Made by a program: the position numbers and the translations under genes
From: Platerodrilus igneus
Lineage: Eukaryota > Arthropoda > Insecta > Coleoptera > Lycidae
Length of the DNA: 64,000 bases
Direction: 5' to 3'
Assembly (NCBI GenBank): GCA_036346225.1
Contig: JARFIW010000663.1
Coordinates: 2,728,001 to 2,792,000, forward strand
Notes under the pieces: generated by a model
Database searches by the model: none
What the model was told of the DNA's origin: nothing
What the model saw: the letters and a program-made list of their open reading frames with translations, nothing else
In this document: piece after piece, positions 37,146 through 46,670 of the stretch
Layout: each line of letters begins with the position of its first letter
How positions within the stretch are numbered: position 1 is the stretch's first letter

Positions 37146-37792
37146 AACAAATTAAATTTTAATTTATAACTAGCCGCGCACGTAAAATAAGAAACTAATG
37201 GTTAATTTTAATGCCGCTAAGCAAATACTTTCGCTTGGTGATTCATTTAGAAAATGCTGAAGCCTACCATTTCCGAAAATATGATGTAGAAGTTATTTAA
37301 AATTAAATTGCTATTTTTAGTAAGTATTCTGTAGACAACAAGTTTGGTATTCCCTAAGTAAGGTTTAAAGTGTTTTGTTAAGTTTTTGTTTATAGTAGCA
37401 CTGCATCTTCTACCGCACGACTTGCAGCCAATTTGTGTGCGTGAGCTACTACCTTTTAGATTTTTTTAATATGCACGCGATGCGATTGCTGACCCGTATA
37501 ACATGAAGACGTTTTCGGTGTTTCTATTAACTGCATTCGCAAGCATGAACGATGCGAACCGGGTGCATGCATTGGTGCTAAATGTACCGGACGAGCAGCA
37601 AGGATTGGCAAAAGATTACGTCATTTAATTCCCCGCTGAATCTTTAACTTTGTTCGGCTGCTTCGGAAACCTTCGGTTTGCATTCTATAGGGTACATAAA
37701 GCAGTTACGCAAAAGTAAACTTTTTAGTTATAAGTTAGTTCGCTTACAAGTTTAACCAAAGTCCTATAGTGCTGATTTTGTTTTGTACTAAA

Positions 37793-38575
37793 ATGCCCTC
37801 CGAAAATATTTTTAATTGCAACTCTTGCGGTGCTTCCTATACCTGGAAAAATGCTCTCAAACGGCACCAGAACAAATGTCGTGGTGTAACATCGTCTATG
37901 GTTAAGCTTTTACATCCTTCAGCAGTAAAGTACTTAAACTGTTGGTCTTGCGGTATTGCTTTTACGAGAATGGACAACTTACTACGGCACAAAGAAAAAA
38001 AGCACGGTATGTCATTAAGCCGTAAACGTTCAGCTCCGCCAGCTGTTAAGGGGTCTTGTACGAAACAATCACGAATTATGTGTAAAGTATGCGATTTCCA
38101 AATGGACAAAACTACGTATGCCGCACACTTGAGGAGCTAAAGACATAAAAATGCAACAGTTACCGCTACTAACGACGATGGTGTAAAAATGGTTAGCACA
38201 GCGTTTAACAACCGTATGGCTAGCTATTGCATAAAAAACACCAGTGTCGATGATGGAGTGTCCGAGTTTCTTTGGAAGCAGAAAGAGCGGTTTATTCGAT
38301 TACTTAATGAAAAAAGAACAAAACATACAGCAATAAAAGTTAATTGCGAACTCTACAGCGTCTACACAAAAATGGGAGAAGAGACTACCGATGTGAAATC
38401 CTTTAACACAAAAAATATGGATATAATGTCTTCTAGTAATCTGGAAAATATGCACGAGGTCTTAAGCGAAACCATGAGAATAAAATCAAGGGAATTTGAA
38501 ACACGTGGGTCCTGTTGGTCTTTGGAAAAGGTGCTCTATTTAGAAATAAATATTAATAAGTATAAGCCGATGTGA
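37793..38575 (+). pseudogene. C2H2 zinc-finger protein with Maverick/adintovirus PolB-type N-terminal region
   Basis: The frame starts at MPSENIFNCN and is open except for one TAA at 38138-38140. Residues 1-115 carry three C2H2-like fingers: CNSCGASYTWKNALKRHQNK, CWSCGIAFTRMDNLLRHKEK, and CKVCDF with AAHLRS. After a linker come FLWKQKERFIRLLNEKRTKH, AIKVNCELYSVYTKM, VKSFNTKN and a C-terminal SWSLEKVL-like block ending EININKYKPM. This order (fingers, then an ELY...Y block, SFNTKN, then NKY.P) is what I know from N-terminal extensions of DNA polymerase B proteins in Maverick/Polinton and adintovirus-like elements of insects. The frame ends by TGA where those proteins continue with an Arg-Gly-Ser motif. 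The polymerase core is absent here. The assignment is from remembered pattern, not a search. Confidence 0.6.
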
Positions 38576-38734
38576 GGAGTCCTAGGTTAAGAATAAAAAT
38601 TGTGAATATGTATTTAGATATGTGGTTTACAAAATTTAAACTGTATTAGTAAAAATTGTCTCTAATAAAAAGTTTTAAGAATGGTTTTTAGATTTTCTTT
38701 TAGGTATGAGCTGCAGGGAAGTTATAATTTAGAT

Positions 38735-39520
38735 GGTATGTGTGTACAACGGTAAGGGGTGGTCCGATTTTAAATCTATTTACAGATTCAGATTCTGCGT
38801 AAAATTCTAGACTAATTTGATGTATCGCATGGCTAAACAATTTATAAGGACGGTTAGAAATCGTTGCTGGTAAAAAATCTTAAAATGAGGGTAGCTCCCT
38901 GGGGATGATTCAATCTAAAAAATTCCTTGAGATTTGGGTAGCTGAGAAAAATCTAATATTAATTGATACTGAACAAGATATATTTATCTCGAAAGATGAG
39001 CTAAACAAGATAGAAAGTATGGTATGACATTAAAAGCGAGTAGCGGTACGGTGGCGGTATGCTCGCTAGAAGGTATGTGTGTAAAACGGCAAGAGGTGGT
39101 CCTATTTCAAATCTGTGTGCAATTCGGATTGTACGTAAAATTCTAGACTAATTTGATGTATCGGATGGCTAAAAAATTTATCAGGACGGGTAAAAATCGC
39201 TACCAACAAAATATCATAAAATGAGTGGAGCTCCCTGGGGGATGATGCTATCTAAAAAATTACTAGAAGTTCAGGTAGCTGAGAAAATTCTAATATTAAT
39301 TCATACCAAACAAGATAGGTTTATCTCGAAAGATGCAATGGTTAGTCGAAGAAAACTATTTGGTTCAGAATGTTAGCGGTAAAAAAATCTTAAAATTGGG
39401 GTAGCTCCCTGGGGATGATGCTGTCTAAAAAATTTCTAGAAGTTCAAGTAGCTGAGAAAAATCTAATATTAATTGATACCAAACAATATGGATTTATCTC
39501 GTGGGTGGAAATGTAGAGAA
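38735..39520 (+). repeat. Three tandem units of about 335 bp encoding a conserved short peptide
   Basis: Units begin near 38740 and 39074 with TATGTGTGTA-AACGG; the third is partial, from about 39376. Each holds AGCTCCCTGGGG followed by a frame for a peptide of the form SKK-LE-VAEK-LILI-T-QD-FIS. The first copy ends DELNKIESMV. The middle copy can start further upstream, at MSGAPWG. One-base differences in the G run change the frame of that N-terminal extension in units one and three. The peptide is better conserved than surrounding bases by eye, but its function is unknown. It follows the zinc-finger remnant on the same strand. Confidence 0.6.
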
Positions 39521-39899
39521 AGATTTATCTCGCGGGTGGAAAGAATGCGGGTGTGACGTAATCAAAATGGTTGATGACGGGGTGTCCGAGTAAGGAGGGG
39601 AGCACGGAGGGAGCAAGGAGGAGATTCATTTCCGCATTTGCTCCTTATGGGAATTTACATGTAAATTTGGTCTAGATGAGGGAGCAATTGTGGATGCTGT
39701 AGCAAATGTGGCGGGTAAACTGTTACAAACTACCTACTGATTTCACCTAGGACCTCATCTTTTAACGTTTCATGTACAAAATTCGAACGTCGCTCGTCAT
39801 TCATATTTATAGAATGAACAACATCATTAGTATCCAAATCAATCGGCTCTTTATTATCAGTACAAATTTTTGGGTGAGCTCTTAGAACATATTCCGCCC
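39521..39899. other. Spacer with a short echo of the zinc-finger gene
   Basis: No gene. At about 39571-39592 there is a stretch encoding VDDGVSE that resembles 38246-38267 of the zinc-finger gene (19 of 22 bases by eye). A GGAGC-rich segment follows at 39595-39640. Confidence 0.35.
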
Positions 39900-40260
39900 T
39901 TCTGTCTCCTATTTTTTTCCACAGATATCTTTATTCTACTACTATTTCTATAACCTATTTGTTATTAACTTTGTCTGTCCATGCTACCATACCCCATACA
40001 TCTGAAGCACTACATTCCAAAAGGCTGCTACCGTATTTCTGTTTGCTTTTCCTACTACTCGTATTTCATAGGCATACTGTGCTGTGCTCCACACGGCTTT
40101 CAACAATTTTCCTTTTGTTTCTATGGTTGTTATCTTTGATCATAGGCGCTGTTCTTTCTTGTTAGATGCAGTGCGGTTCTCTTCTATTATTTTACAATTA
40201 CATACCCTAATTCTCAGACATTCAGTGATTGTGATGGGGGAAATTCCGACACGGCCGACT
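39900..40260 (-). pseudogene. LINE reverse transcriptase C-terminal fragment (second copy)
   Basis: The minus strand reads KGKLLKAVWSTAQYAYEIR, then VVGKANRNTVAAFWNVVL, with stops. It aligns with the block after the catalytic region of the LINE at 47.8-48.2 kb (which has KNVKVF and ETR at equivalent places). It is a separate, older copy because it lies beyond the 3' tail of the main LINE. Confidence 0.55.
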
Positions 40261-40469
40261 GCTTGAAAAATAGCAGGTGAGCATTTTTCACAAAAATTAC
40301 GCCTCGTTCGTATGAGAGGTTAAATGGAGGTCCCGTGTGTGAGTGTTGGAACGGCAAGGGTTCGACAAAATTCTAAATTTTCAGGCAACAAAATCTCGTC
40401 TTCTGGCCAATGTAGTACCTTCGGGTGGAGCATTGGAAAATGTAAATGCACGGTTGTGATGGAGGGTAA

Positions 40470-41080
40470 GCAGTCTGTGGCTGTCAAGTTTCCCCAGCAC
40501 TTATACATTTGCCGATTTAATGTTTTTTTGCATATATCTTTTCGCACAGTCAACATTAGTTGCAGATATTTCACAACCAACACCTGTAGTTGTTGCATAA
40601 GATTTATCTGCGCTTATTTTTTCGTCATTAGGTTTTCCGGTTCAAAACTAGTTGGACACGTACCTCTACTTATTTATACTTTGAGCTAACCTACACAGTT
40701 TCTCCGAAATTCCCGCACAGCCTAAATACAGCTCAATTCCCTTTCTATTGTTTTGTAATTATATGCCCTATTTCGCCGAGATTCAGTGGCATGTGAAGGG
40801 GGTTAAGCAGCATGTGGCTGCCAAGATACCCTAACACTTAGACATTTGCCGAATGAATACTTTTCCAGTAAATACTTGCACACAATTAACATTATTCGAG
40901 AATATTGCACAACCAATACCTCTAGTAGTATAATAATCATCATGTTTAAGTAAAGTTATTTTTTTCTTCATTAGTTTATCCATCTTGGGACTGGTTGGAT
41001 GCGTACCTCCATTGATTTCTATTCTGAGCTAGCATACACATTTCCCTGAAATTCTCACAGCCTACATCTCTCACTATCTG
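40470..41080 (-). repeat. Tandem duplication in the LINE 3' region, about 345 bp
   Basis: 40470-40730 and 40820-41080 share a diverged order of blocks: CAGTCAACATTAG/CAATTAACATT, CACAACCAACACCTGTAG/CACAACCAATACCTCTAG, TTTTTTCGTCATTAG/TTTTTCTTCATTAG, and GAGCTA-C-TACACA. One copy overlaps the end of the coding part. Confidence 0.6.
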
Positions 41081-41141
41081 TGTGCAATAGTCTAACCTAG
41101 GTCTACCTCTACTTCTCTTTTTTCCTATCTCTGTTTCTAAT
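40976..41141 (-). pseudogene. LINE C-terminal domain after the Gypsy insertion
   Basis: Reads ETEIGKKRSRGRPRLDY, then QIVRDVGCENFREM and AQNRNQWR, the typical C-terminus of these LINE polyproteins (basic GRPR motif, GC-F-EM, RN-WR). In the present sequence the frame can also be read back into the LTR, which would give an artificial N-terminus; the true partner is at 47777. Confidence 0.85.
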
Positions 41142-41267
41142 ATATTGTTGCGATCCACTATTAGGCAACCCGTCAAACATACAAACGCCCGAGGCACATC
41201 AATTTCTCAAGGATTCCAGAATTCTTCTAGAAATTACTAGATAATGAGTCATGTCTTTCATTTAGGG

Positions 41268-41276
41268 TATATATAA
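41268..41276 (+). promoter_or_regulatory. TATA-like box of the 5' LTR
   Basis: TATATATAA in the first quarter of the LTR, also kept in the 3' LTR and in the solo LTR at 7168-7761. It is a plausible start-site determinant for the genomic RNA. Confidence 0.55.
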
Positions 41277-41625
41277 GGTCGCTTATGAATGTAAGAGTTA
41301 GTCCACATAAGAATGTCGTATATAAATTATATCCTGTATATGAATGTAGTTGAGCTTTTTTGGAAGCCTAAGCGTATATATACATAAATGTTATATGAGC
41401 TAAACGTGTCTAATGTACATGCAGCTTGTAGTATACATAAATAGATAGAGCTTGGATTGAATAATAGTTGTGTTAGTGTTGTTAATGGACCTATGGTAAA
41501 GAAGTTAGTTTAAGAAGATATTGGTGCTTGTAAATTCATTAGTGTAATAGTGCTTCATTGTTAAGTGTCCTGAAAACATCTATAAATAAGGCGTATACTG
41601 TTAATCAGACTTGAGAACAGTGAGT

Positions 41626-41631
41626 AATAAA
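41626..41631 (+). promoter_or_regulatory. AATAAA polyadenylation signal of the LTR
   Basis: AATAAA about 60 bp before the LTR end; the same hexamer occurs near the end of the 3' LTR and the solo LTR at 7168-7761. Confidence 0.6.
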
Positions 41632-41690
41632 GACTATTGTTATTACTTGTTTTTAAATTAAAGAAACGCGGTAGCAGTAGCCTGCTACAC

Positions 41691-41708
41691 TGGTGTCAGG
41701 CTGTGTTG
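41691..41708 (+). promoter_or_regulatory. Candidate primer-binding site
   Basis: TGGTGTCAGGCTGTGTTG begins one base after the LTR. TGG fits a tRNA CCA end. The cognate tRNA is not identified. Confidence 0.55.
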
Positions 41709-41748
41709 GGTGATTAATTAAGTCTAAAGACATTTGAGTAGTTTGTAT

Positions 41749-42144
41749 ATGCCAGTTACAAGAAGTCAAAGTAAAATGGAGGCAGAAACTTTAATGAATT
41801 TCCTCAAGGATTTTAAATCCGGTATGGAGGAGAGGTCGGCTAAACTAGAATTGACACTTAGTGAAAATGCTGGGAAAATGGAGAGATCGGCTAAACTGGA
41901 AGTGACACTAAATGAAAACTTAGTGAGGTCAGTTGAACTGGAATCAAACCATACCGAAAGGTTAAGTGAAAATGCTAAGAAAATAGAGGAACGGTTTAGT
42001 GAAAACGCGATAAAAATGGAAGAGTTGAATGAAAAGACGGCCACGTTAGAACAAAGATTAATAGCAAGCTCCATTACATTGAAAGAAGATGTCACTGAAC
42101 AGGTAAAAACAGTTGAGCAAAAGTTGAACAGTAAATTGGTATAA
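41749..42144 (+). pseudogene. Gag N-terminal coiled-coil region
   Basis: From ATG 41749 (MPVTRSQSKMEAETLMNFLK), about 130 residues of strongly charged heptad-like repeats. Variants of SAKLELTLSENAGKME recur three or four times, as in the N-termini of some insect Gypsy Gag proteins. A TAA at 42142 ends the frame. The same frame continues beyond it with IEEDVMRLQEQM, and the capsid-like part follows in another frame. So the stop and a frameshift near 42230 break one Gag. The alternative is two separate proteins, which I think less likely. Confidence 0.75.
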
Positions 42145-42244
42145 ATAGAAGAAGATGTGATGAGGCTTCAAGAACAAATGATTTCACTAACAACGCGGCC
42201 ACTTGAATTAGTAAACCAAGTTGTACATTTCAGAAATAAGAAGC

Positions 42245-42979
42245 ATGGAAGGAAGCGAGTCAATACCGTCAAAATTTAGAGTGAAACCACCCACATTCGA
42301 TGGCAAAACACCTTGGCCCACATATTTGAAACAATTTGAAGCTGCTGCAATAGCCAACGGTTGGTGCAACAAAGAGAAGGCTATCTCTCTAATAGTGGCC
42401 CTACGGGGGGAAGCTCTTAACATCTTACAAACGATTCCCGATTACCAGCAGAATGATTACGGCCTCTTAACATCGAAGCTTGAGATGAGATATGGAGACG
42501 CTCACCTTCAACAGGTATACCACGCACAAGTTAAGAACCGCTCGCAAAAGACAAGTGAAAGCCTGCAAGAATTCGAAGCTGACATCGCCAGATTAGTTAG
42601 ATTGGCATATCCAACGGCACCAGATAGTTTCCTCGAACTGGCTGTCCAAACATTTGTGGATGGCGTTAAGGATGGCGAAATACAGCAACCGCTAAGACTA
42701 GCACGGCCAAAAATGTTGGATGACGCACTGGCCCATGCGCTTGAATTTGAAGCAGCTAAGCAGACATCACACAGGATGGGTCACAAAGTTCGGTCTGCCT
42801 TAGAGGAACCTGGTCAAACTCAGAACAGCATAGATGAAATAGTCAACCGTGTGGCAGAAAGGCTGGAACTACAACGACCGCGGAGATAGCGTCTGCGATG
42901 CTGGAACTGCGGTGAAGTTGGTCACATACAGAGACACTGTACTCAACCAAAAAAACATCCGGTTGAGCAGCAGGAAAAC
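42245..42979 (+). pseudogene. Gag capsid-like and CCHC zinc-knuckle region
   Basis: ATG 42245 (MEGSESIPSK) is one possible start, though the frame is open a little upstream. The capsid-like part begins PPTFDGKTPWPTYLKQFEAA and contains LRGEALNILQTI, LEMRYGDAHLQQVY, ESLQEFEADIARL and FVDGVKDGEIQQ, the standard retrotransposon Gag pattern. A TAG at 42887-42889 precedes, in the same frame, the zinc knuckle CWNCGEVGHIQRHC (CX2CX4HX4C), which binds nucleic acid. The frame ends at 42979. A single substitution would account for the TAG, but programmed readthrough before the knuckle cannot be excluded. Confidence 0.88.
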
Positions 42980-43059
42980 TAAAGCAAGTCGACGTAAGGG
43001 GGCGAACGTCGACAGAACAACATAGTGCCCAGGAGATTATCATCCGTGCTGCATCGTCG

Positions 43060-43990
43060 ATGGGAAGTCTGGACAGCATTTATATCGATGGTCGAATTAA
43101 TGGTAGGATTGTCCGATTACTCGTGGATACAGGAGCAACAAGGACTATTGTGAGACCAGATTTGGTTGGTCGTGGAAAAGTGCTACCTGTATCGGTATGT
43201 CTTCGAACGGCAAATGGTGAGAAAATTTCGACTCACGGAGAGACTGCCGTAACGTTGAGAATCGGAGACTAATTAATCATCGGGTGTTGGTAGCTGAAAT
43301 TACAGAAGAAGTGATCTTGGGAATGGATCTCATGAGAGAATATGGGTTTCATGTAAACATGAAAGAAAATGTGCTTCGGATAGATGATGATGAGATTCCA
43401 TTTCAAGGGACGAGTAACCAGACGATGCAAGTTCGAATGATTTGTGATATGAAAATACTCGAGAAGGCGGAAATGATAGTGATGGGACGCCCGGATGGTA
43501 CGCTCCGGAAAGGACAAGTATGCATGATGGAAGCAACTAAATCGGGAATGGATCAGGAGGGATTACTGATTGGAAGAACGCTGGTAAAGTTTCGAAGCAT
43601 GATACCAGTAAGGATGCTAAACATTAATCCCCATACGGTGACCCTGAAGAAAGGCATGATTGTGGGAAGCTGCCTTCCAGTATGTCATATTAAACGTTGT
43701 GTGGACGACACGAAAAATAAACCAGTCAACGGTTGCTCACAGAAAGTGCTGGATATGTTGATACCCTCGTGTCAAGGATTAAATGGCGACCAACTGGGCA
43801 AGGTAAAAGAACTGGTCGGACGATATCGAGGTGTGTTTGCACTGGATGATAGTGAGAAAGGAAGGACAAATGTTGTGCAACACAAGATCAATACTGGAGA
43901 TGCGCAACCGATAAGACAACACCCCAGGCGGCTTCCTTTGGCAAAACGTAAGGAAGCCGAGCAAATTATCACCGATATGAAGAACAGGGA
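43060..43990 (+). pseudogene. Aspartic protease and linker to reverse transcriptase
   Basis: The protease active-site motif LLVDTGATRTIV lies in the frame 43060-43272. The following LVAEITEEVILGMDLMREYG, with the flap-to-C-terminal ILGMD pattern, is in a second frame (43284-43994), so a frameshift near 43270 splits the protease. The second frame continues through VQHKINTGDAQPIRQHPRRL and [12 protein letters not shown], the usual lead-in to Gypsy reverse transcriptase, and stops at 43992. The protease cuts Gag-Pol during particle maturation. Confidence 0.9.
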
Positions 43991-44530
43991 GTGATTGAAC
44001 CCTCGAATAGTCCATGGCCATCCCCGGTGGTGCTTGTCAAGAAAAAGGGCGGATCGACAAGGTTTTGTGTAGACTATCGGCGGCTTAACAATGTGACAAA
44101 GAAAGACCGGTATCCTTTGCCCAGAATTGATGACACCTTGGATACTCTATCCGGATCCAAATGGTTTTCGACCTTGGACTTGAAAAGCGGATACTGGCAG
44201 GTAGGCTTGGAGCCAAACGACAAAGAGAAGACTGCGTTTACAATTGGAACTGGATTATGGAAGTTCAAGGTCATGCCATTTGGATTATGCAAAGCTCCTG
44301 TTACTTTTGAAAGATTGATGGAGTCGATACTGCGTGGACTGTCCTGGAAAACATGTCTGGTGTACCTAGACGACGTGATAGTGTTAGGCCGGTCTTTTGA
44401 AGAACACCTTAAAAACCTAGAGGAGATATTCCAAAGATTACGCGGGGCAAACCTTACATTGAGCCCCAAGAAGTGTCACCTATTTGGGAAAGAGGTGAAA
44501 TACCTAGGACATGTCGTTTCGGAGACCTGA
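43991..44530 (+). pseudogene. Gypsy reverse transcriptase
   Basis: About 180 residues with the conserved blocks in order: [20 protein letters not shown] (its first residue in the preceding frame), [45 protein letters not shown] and LVYLDDVIV. The catalytic motif YLDD is at 44363-44374 and LDL supplies the third acid. PVTFERLM is where the family usually has PATFQRLM. The frame is entered from the previous one by a shift at about 43985 and ends at a TGA (44528), after which coding continues in the same frame. All catalytic residues are present, so the damage lies only in frame continuity. Confidence 0.95.
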
Positions 44531-45185
44531 ATAAGAGCTGACCCTGACAAAATAAAAACGGTACAAGAGTGGCCTACACCAGCAGATATACACAAACTAC
44601 GCAGTTTTCTAGGATTGTGCACATATTACCGACGTTTTATATTTGAGTTTGCGAACATTGCCAAACCGTTAACGAAATTAACCGAAGATGGACAAGAATA
44701 TGATTGGAATGACGACTGCCACAGTGCATTTGAACAACTGAAACGGCTACTAGTTACAGTACCAATTTTGAGTTATCCACGGATGGAGGGGAAGTTTGTG
44801 TTGGATACCGATGCCAGTAACACAGCTATAGAAGGCGTTCTTTCTCAAGTGCAGGACGGACAAGAAAAGTTATTGGGTATTTCAGCAAAGTCTTGTCGCG
44901 GCCAGAAAAAACTATTGTGTGACAAAAAGGGAGCTGTTGGCCGTTGTCAAATCCGTAGAGCACTTTTATAAGTACTTATACGGCCGTAAATTCCTGTTGA
45001 GAACAGACCATACTGCACTAAAATGGATACTGCAGTTTCGAAATCCTGAAGGGCAAGTGGCATGATGGATAGAGCGGCTGCAGGAATATGATTTTGATAC
45101 GGAACATCGTGTAGGAACTAGCCATCGGAATGCAGACGCTCTGTCAAGGAGAGCTTGTCCGGTAGACTGCAATCATTGCTCCAAG
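44531..45185 (+). pseudogene. Reverse transcriptase connection and RNase H
   Basis: The connection block LRSFLGLCTYYRRFI is followed by PLTKLTEDGQEYDW and the RNase H start FVLDTDASNTAIEGVLSQ, with catalytic Asp residues. A frameshift near 44900 moves coding to the frame with ELLAVVKSVEHFYKYLYG, FLLRTDHTALKWI and HRNADALSRR. A TGA at about 45064 replaces an Arg codon in the QVA-WIERLQ block. RNase H removes the RNA template during replication. Confidence 0.92.
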
Positions 45186-46670
45186 ATGGAGGAGAAAATA
45201 AGTGTCATCCATAGAATGACAGCGACCGATGATACTTGGCAACCCGAAAGAATACGAGAAGACCAGGAGAATGACGCTGAATTGGGACGTATTATTGAGT
45301 GGAAAAATAGAGGACAACGACCAGCTTGGGAAGAAATTAGTATTTTAAGTAGGGGCCTGAAGGCATACTGGGCACAGTGGGACTCCTTGATGATGGAAAA
45401 TAGAATCTTGAAACGACGCCTGGAATTTGAAGATGGCACTGAGAGACTTCAAGTGATAGTGCCGAGAAGCAGAGTGCCGGAAGTGTTGCAGCACTTGCAC
45501 GATGGTATTTCCGGAGGGCACTTTGGCGTGAAAAGAACTCTCGAAAGAGTGAGAGAAAGATTCTATTGGGTGAACTGCAAAGATGATGTGAAGGAGTGGT
45601 GCCGGAAATGTGAATTATGTGCCTCTGCAAATGGCCCGGTCACAAAACGGAAAGCCCCAATGAGACAGTATAACGTGGGGAATCCTTTTGAGAGGGTAGC
45701 CATTGATATAGCTGGTCCGTTTCCTGAATCGGAGAAAGGAAATAAATACATCTTGGTTGCAATGGATTATTTTGCCAAATGGCCGAAGGCATACGCTATA
45801 CCTAACCAAGAAGCCGAGACGGTTGCAGATGTACTAGTGAAGGAGTTGTTTTGTCGCTTTGGAGTTCCGTTGGAATTGCACTCCGATCAGGGTCGGAACT
45901 TCAAATCAGCGTTGTTTCAAAACGTCTGCAGGCATTTTGGAATCAGGAAAACTAGAACCACGCCACTTCATCCTCAACCGGATAGAATGGTTGAAAGAAT
46001 GAACAGGACGTTAGGAAAGTACCTAGCCAAAGTTGTCTCTGAACATCAACGAGACTGGGACCAATATCTACATTTGTTCCTACTGGCGTACCGATCTTCG
46101 GTACATGACAGCACAGGGTACTCGCCCGCTTGCGTAATGCTAGGACGCGAATTGCGGCTACCATGTGATCTTCAGTTTGGATTTTAACCTGTAGAAGAGA
46201 TCGCAGGTGAACATTACGTTAGTAAGCTTCGTGAAAGATCAAATAGCATTCACGAAAACGTCCGAAAGAATATCCAGGCAGCAAGCGATCGAATGAAATC
46301 ACAATATGACACGAGAGCACAAGAAGGGGGTTATCAACCTGGAGATTTAGTGTGGTTGTACAATCCACAAAGAAAACGTGGATTGTCGCCAAAACTACAA
46401 AGACAATGGGAAGTTCCGTACGAAGTGTTAAAAAGAATAAATGATGTAGTGTACAGGATCAGAAGATCTCCCCGTGGTAAGCCGAAAGTGGTACACTTTG
46501 ACCGTTTAACATCCTATGCTGGCAACAACCAGGGAGACAAGAATAATGATAATGGTGTTCGACAAGTTATTAATCATGAGTCAAATGTAGATTTTGAGAG
46601 GTTTATGGCTGCGTATTGTGGTTCCGCTAAGGCGAGATTTGGCGTTGTTGTTGAAAGACAGCAAGTTCTG
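45186..46670 (+). pseudogene. Gypsy integrase with GPY/F-type C-terminal domain
   Basis: The first 333 codons are open. The zinc-binding HHCC module is HLHDGISGGHFG with CELC (residues 105-145 from MEEKIS). The core has D174 in VAIDIAGPFP, D234 in LHSDQGRNF and E270 in DRMVERMNR, giving the D-35-E spacing of retroviral integrases. A TAA at 46185 interrupts, but the same frame continues with VSKLRERSNSIHENVRKNIQ, then GDLVWLYNPQRKRGLSPKLQ and VVYRIRRSPRGKPKVVHFDR, the C-terminal DNA- or chromatin-contacting domain. With the TAA as the only lesion, this is the best-preserved part of Pol. Confidence 0.95.

Larger units (their letters stand above)
41146..41689 (+). repeat. 5' LTR
   Basis: 544 bp, TGTTGCGATCCACTATTAGG to GCAGTAGCCTGCTACA, with the usual TG...CA ends. 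A TATA-like box is at 41268-41276 (TATATATAA) and an AATAAA signal at 41626-41631. Confidence 0.95.

Noticed and set aside
43269..45809. Minus-strand frames opposite Gypsy pol
   Set aside because: Shadows of well-supported plus-strand coding.
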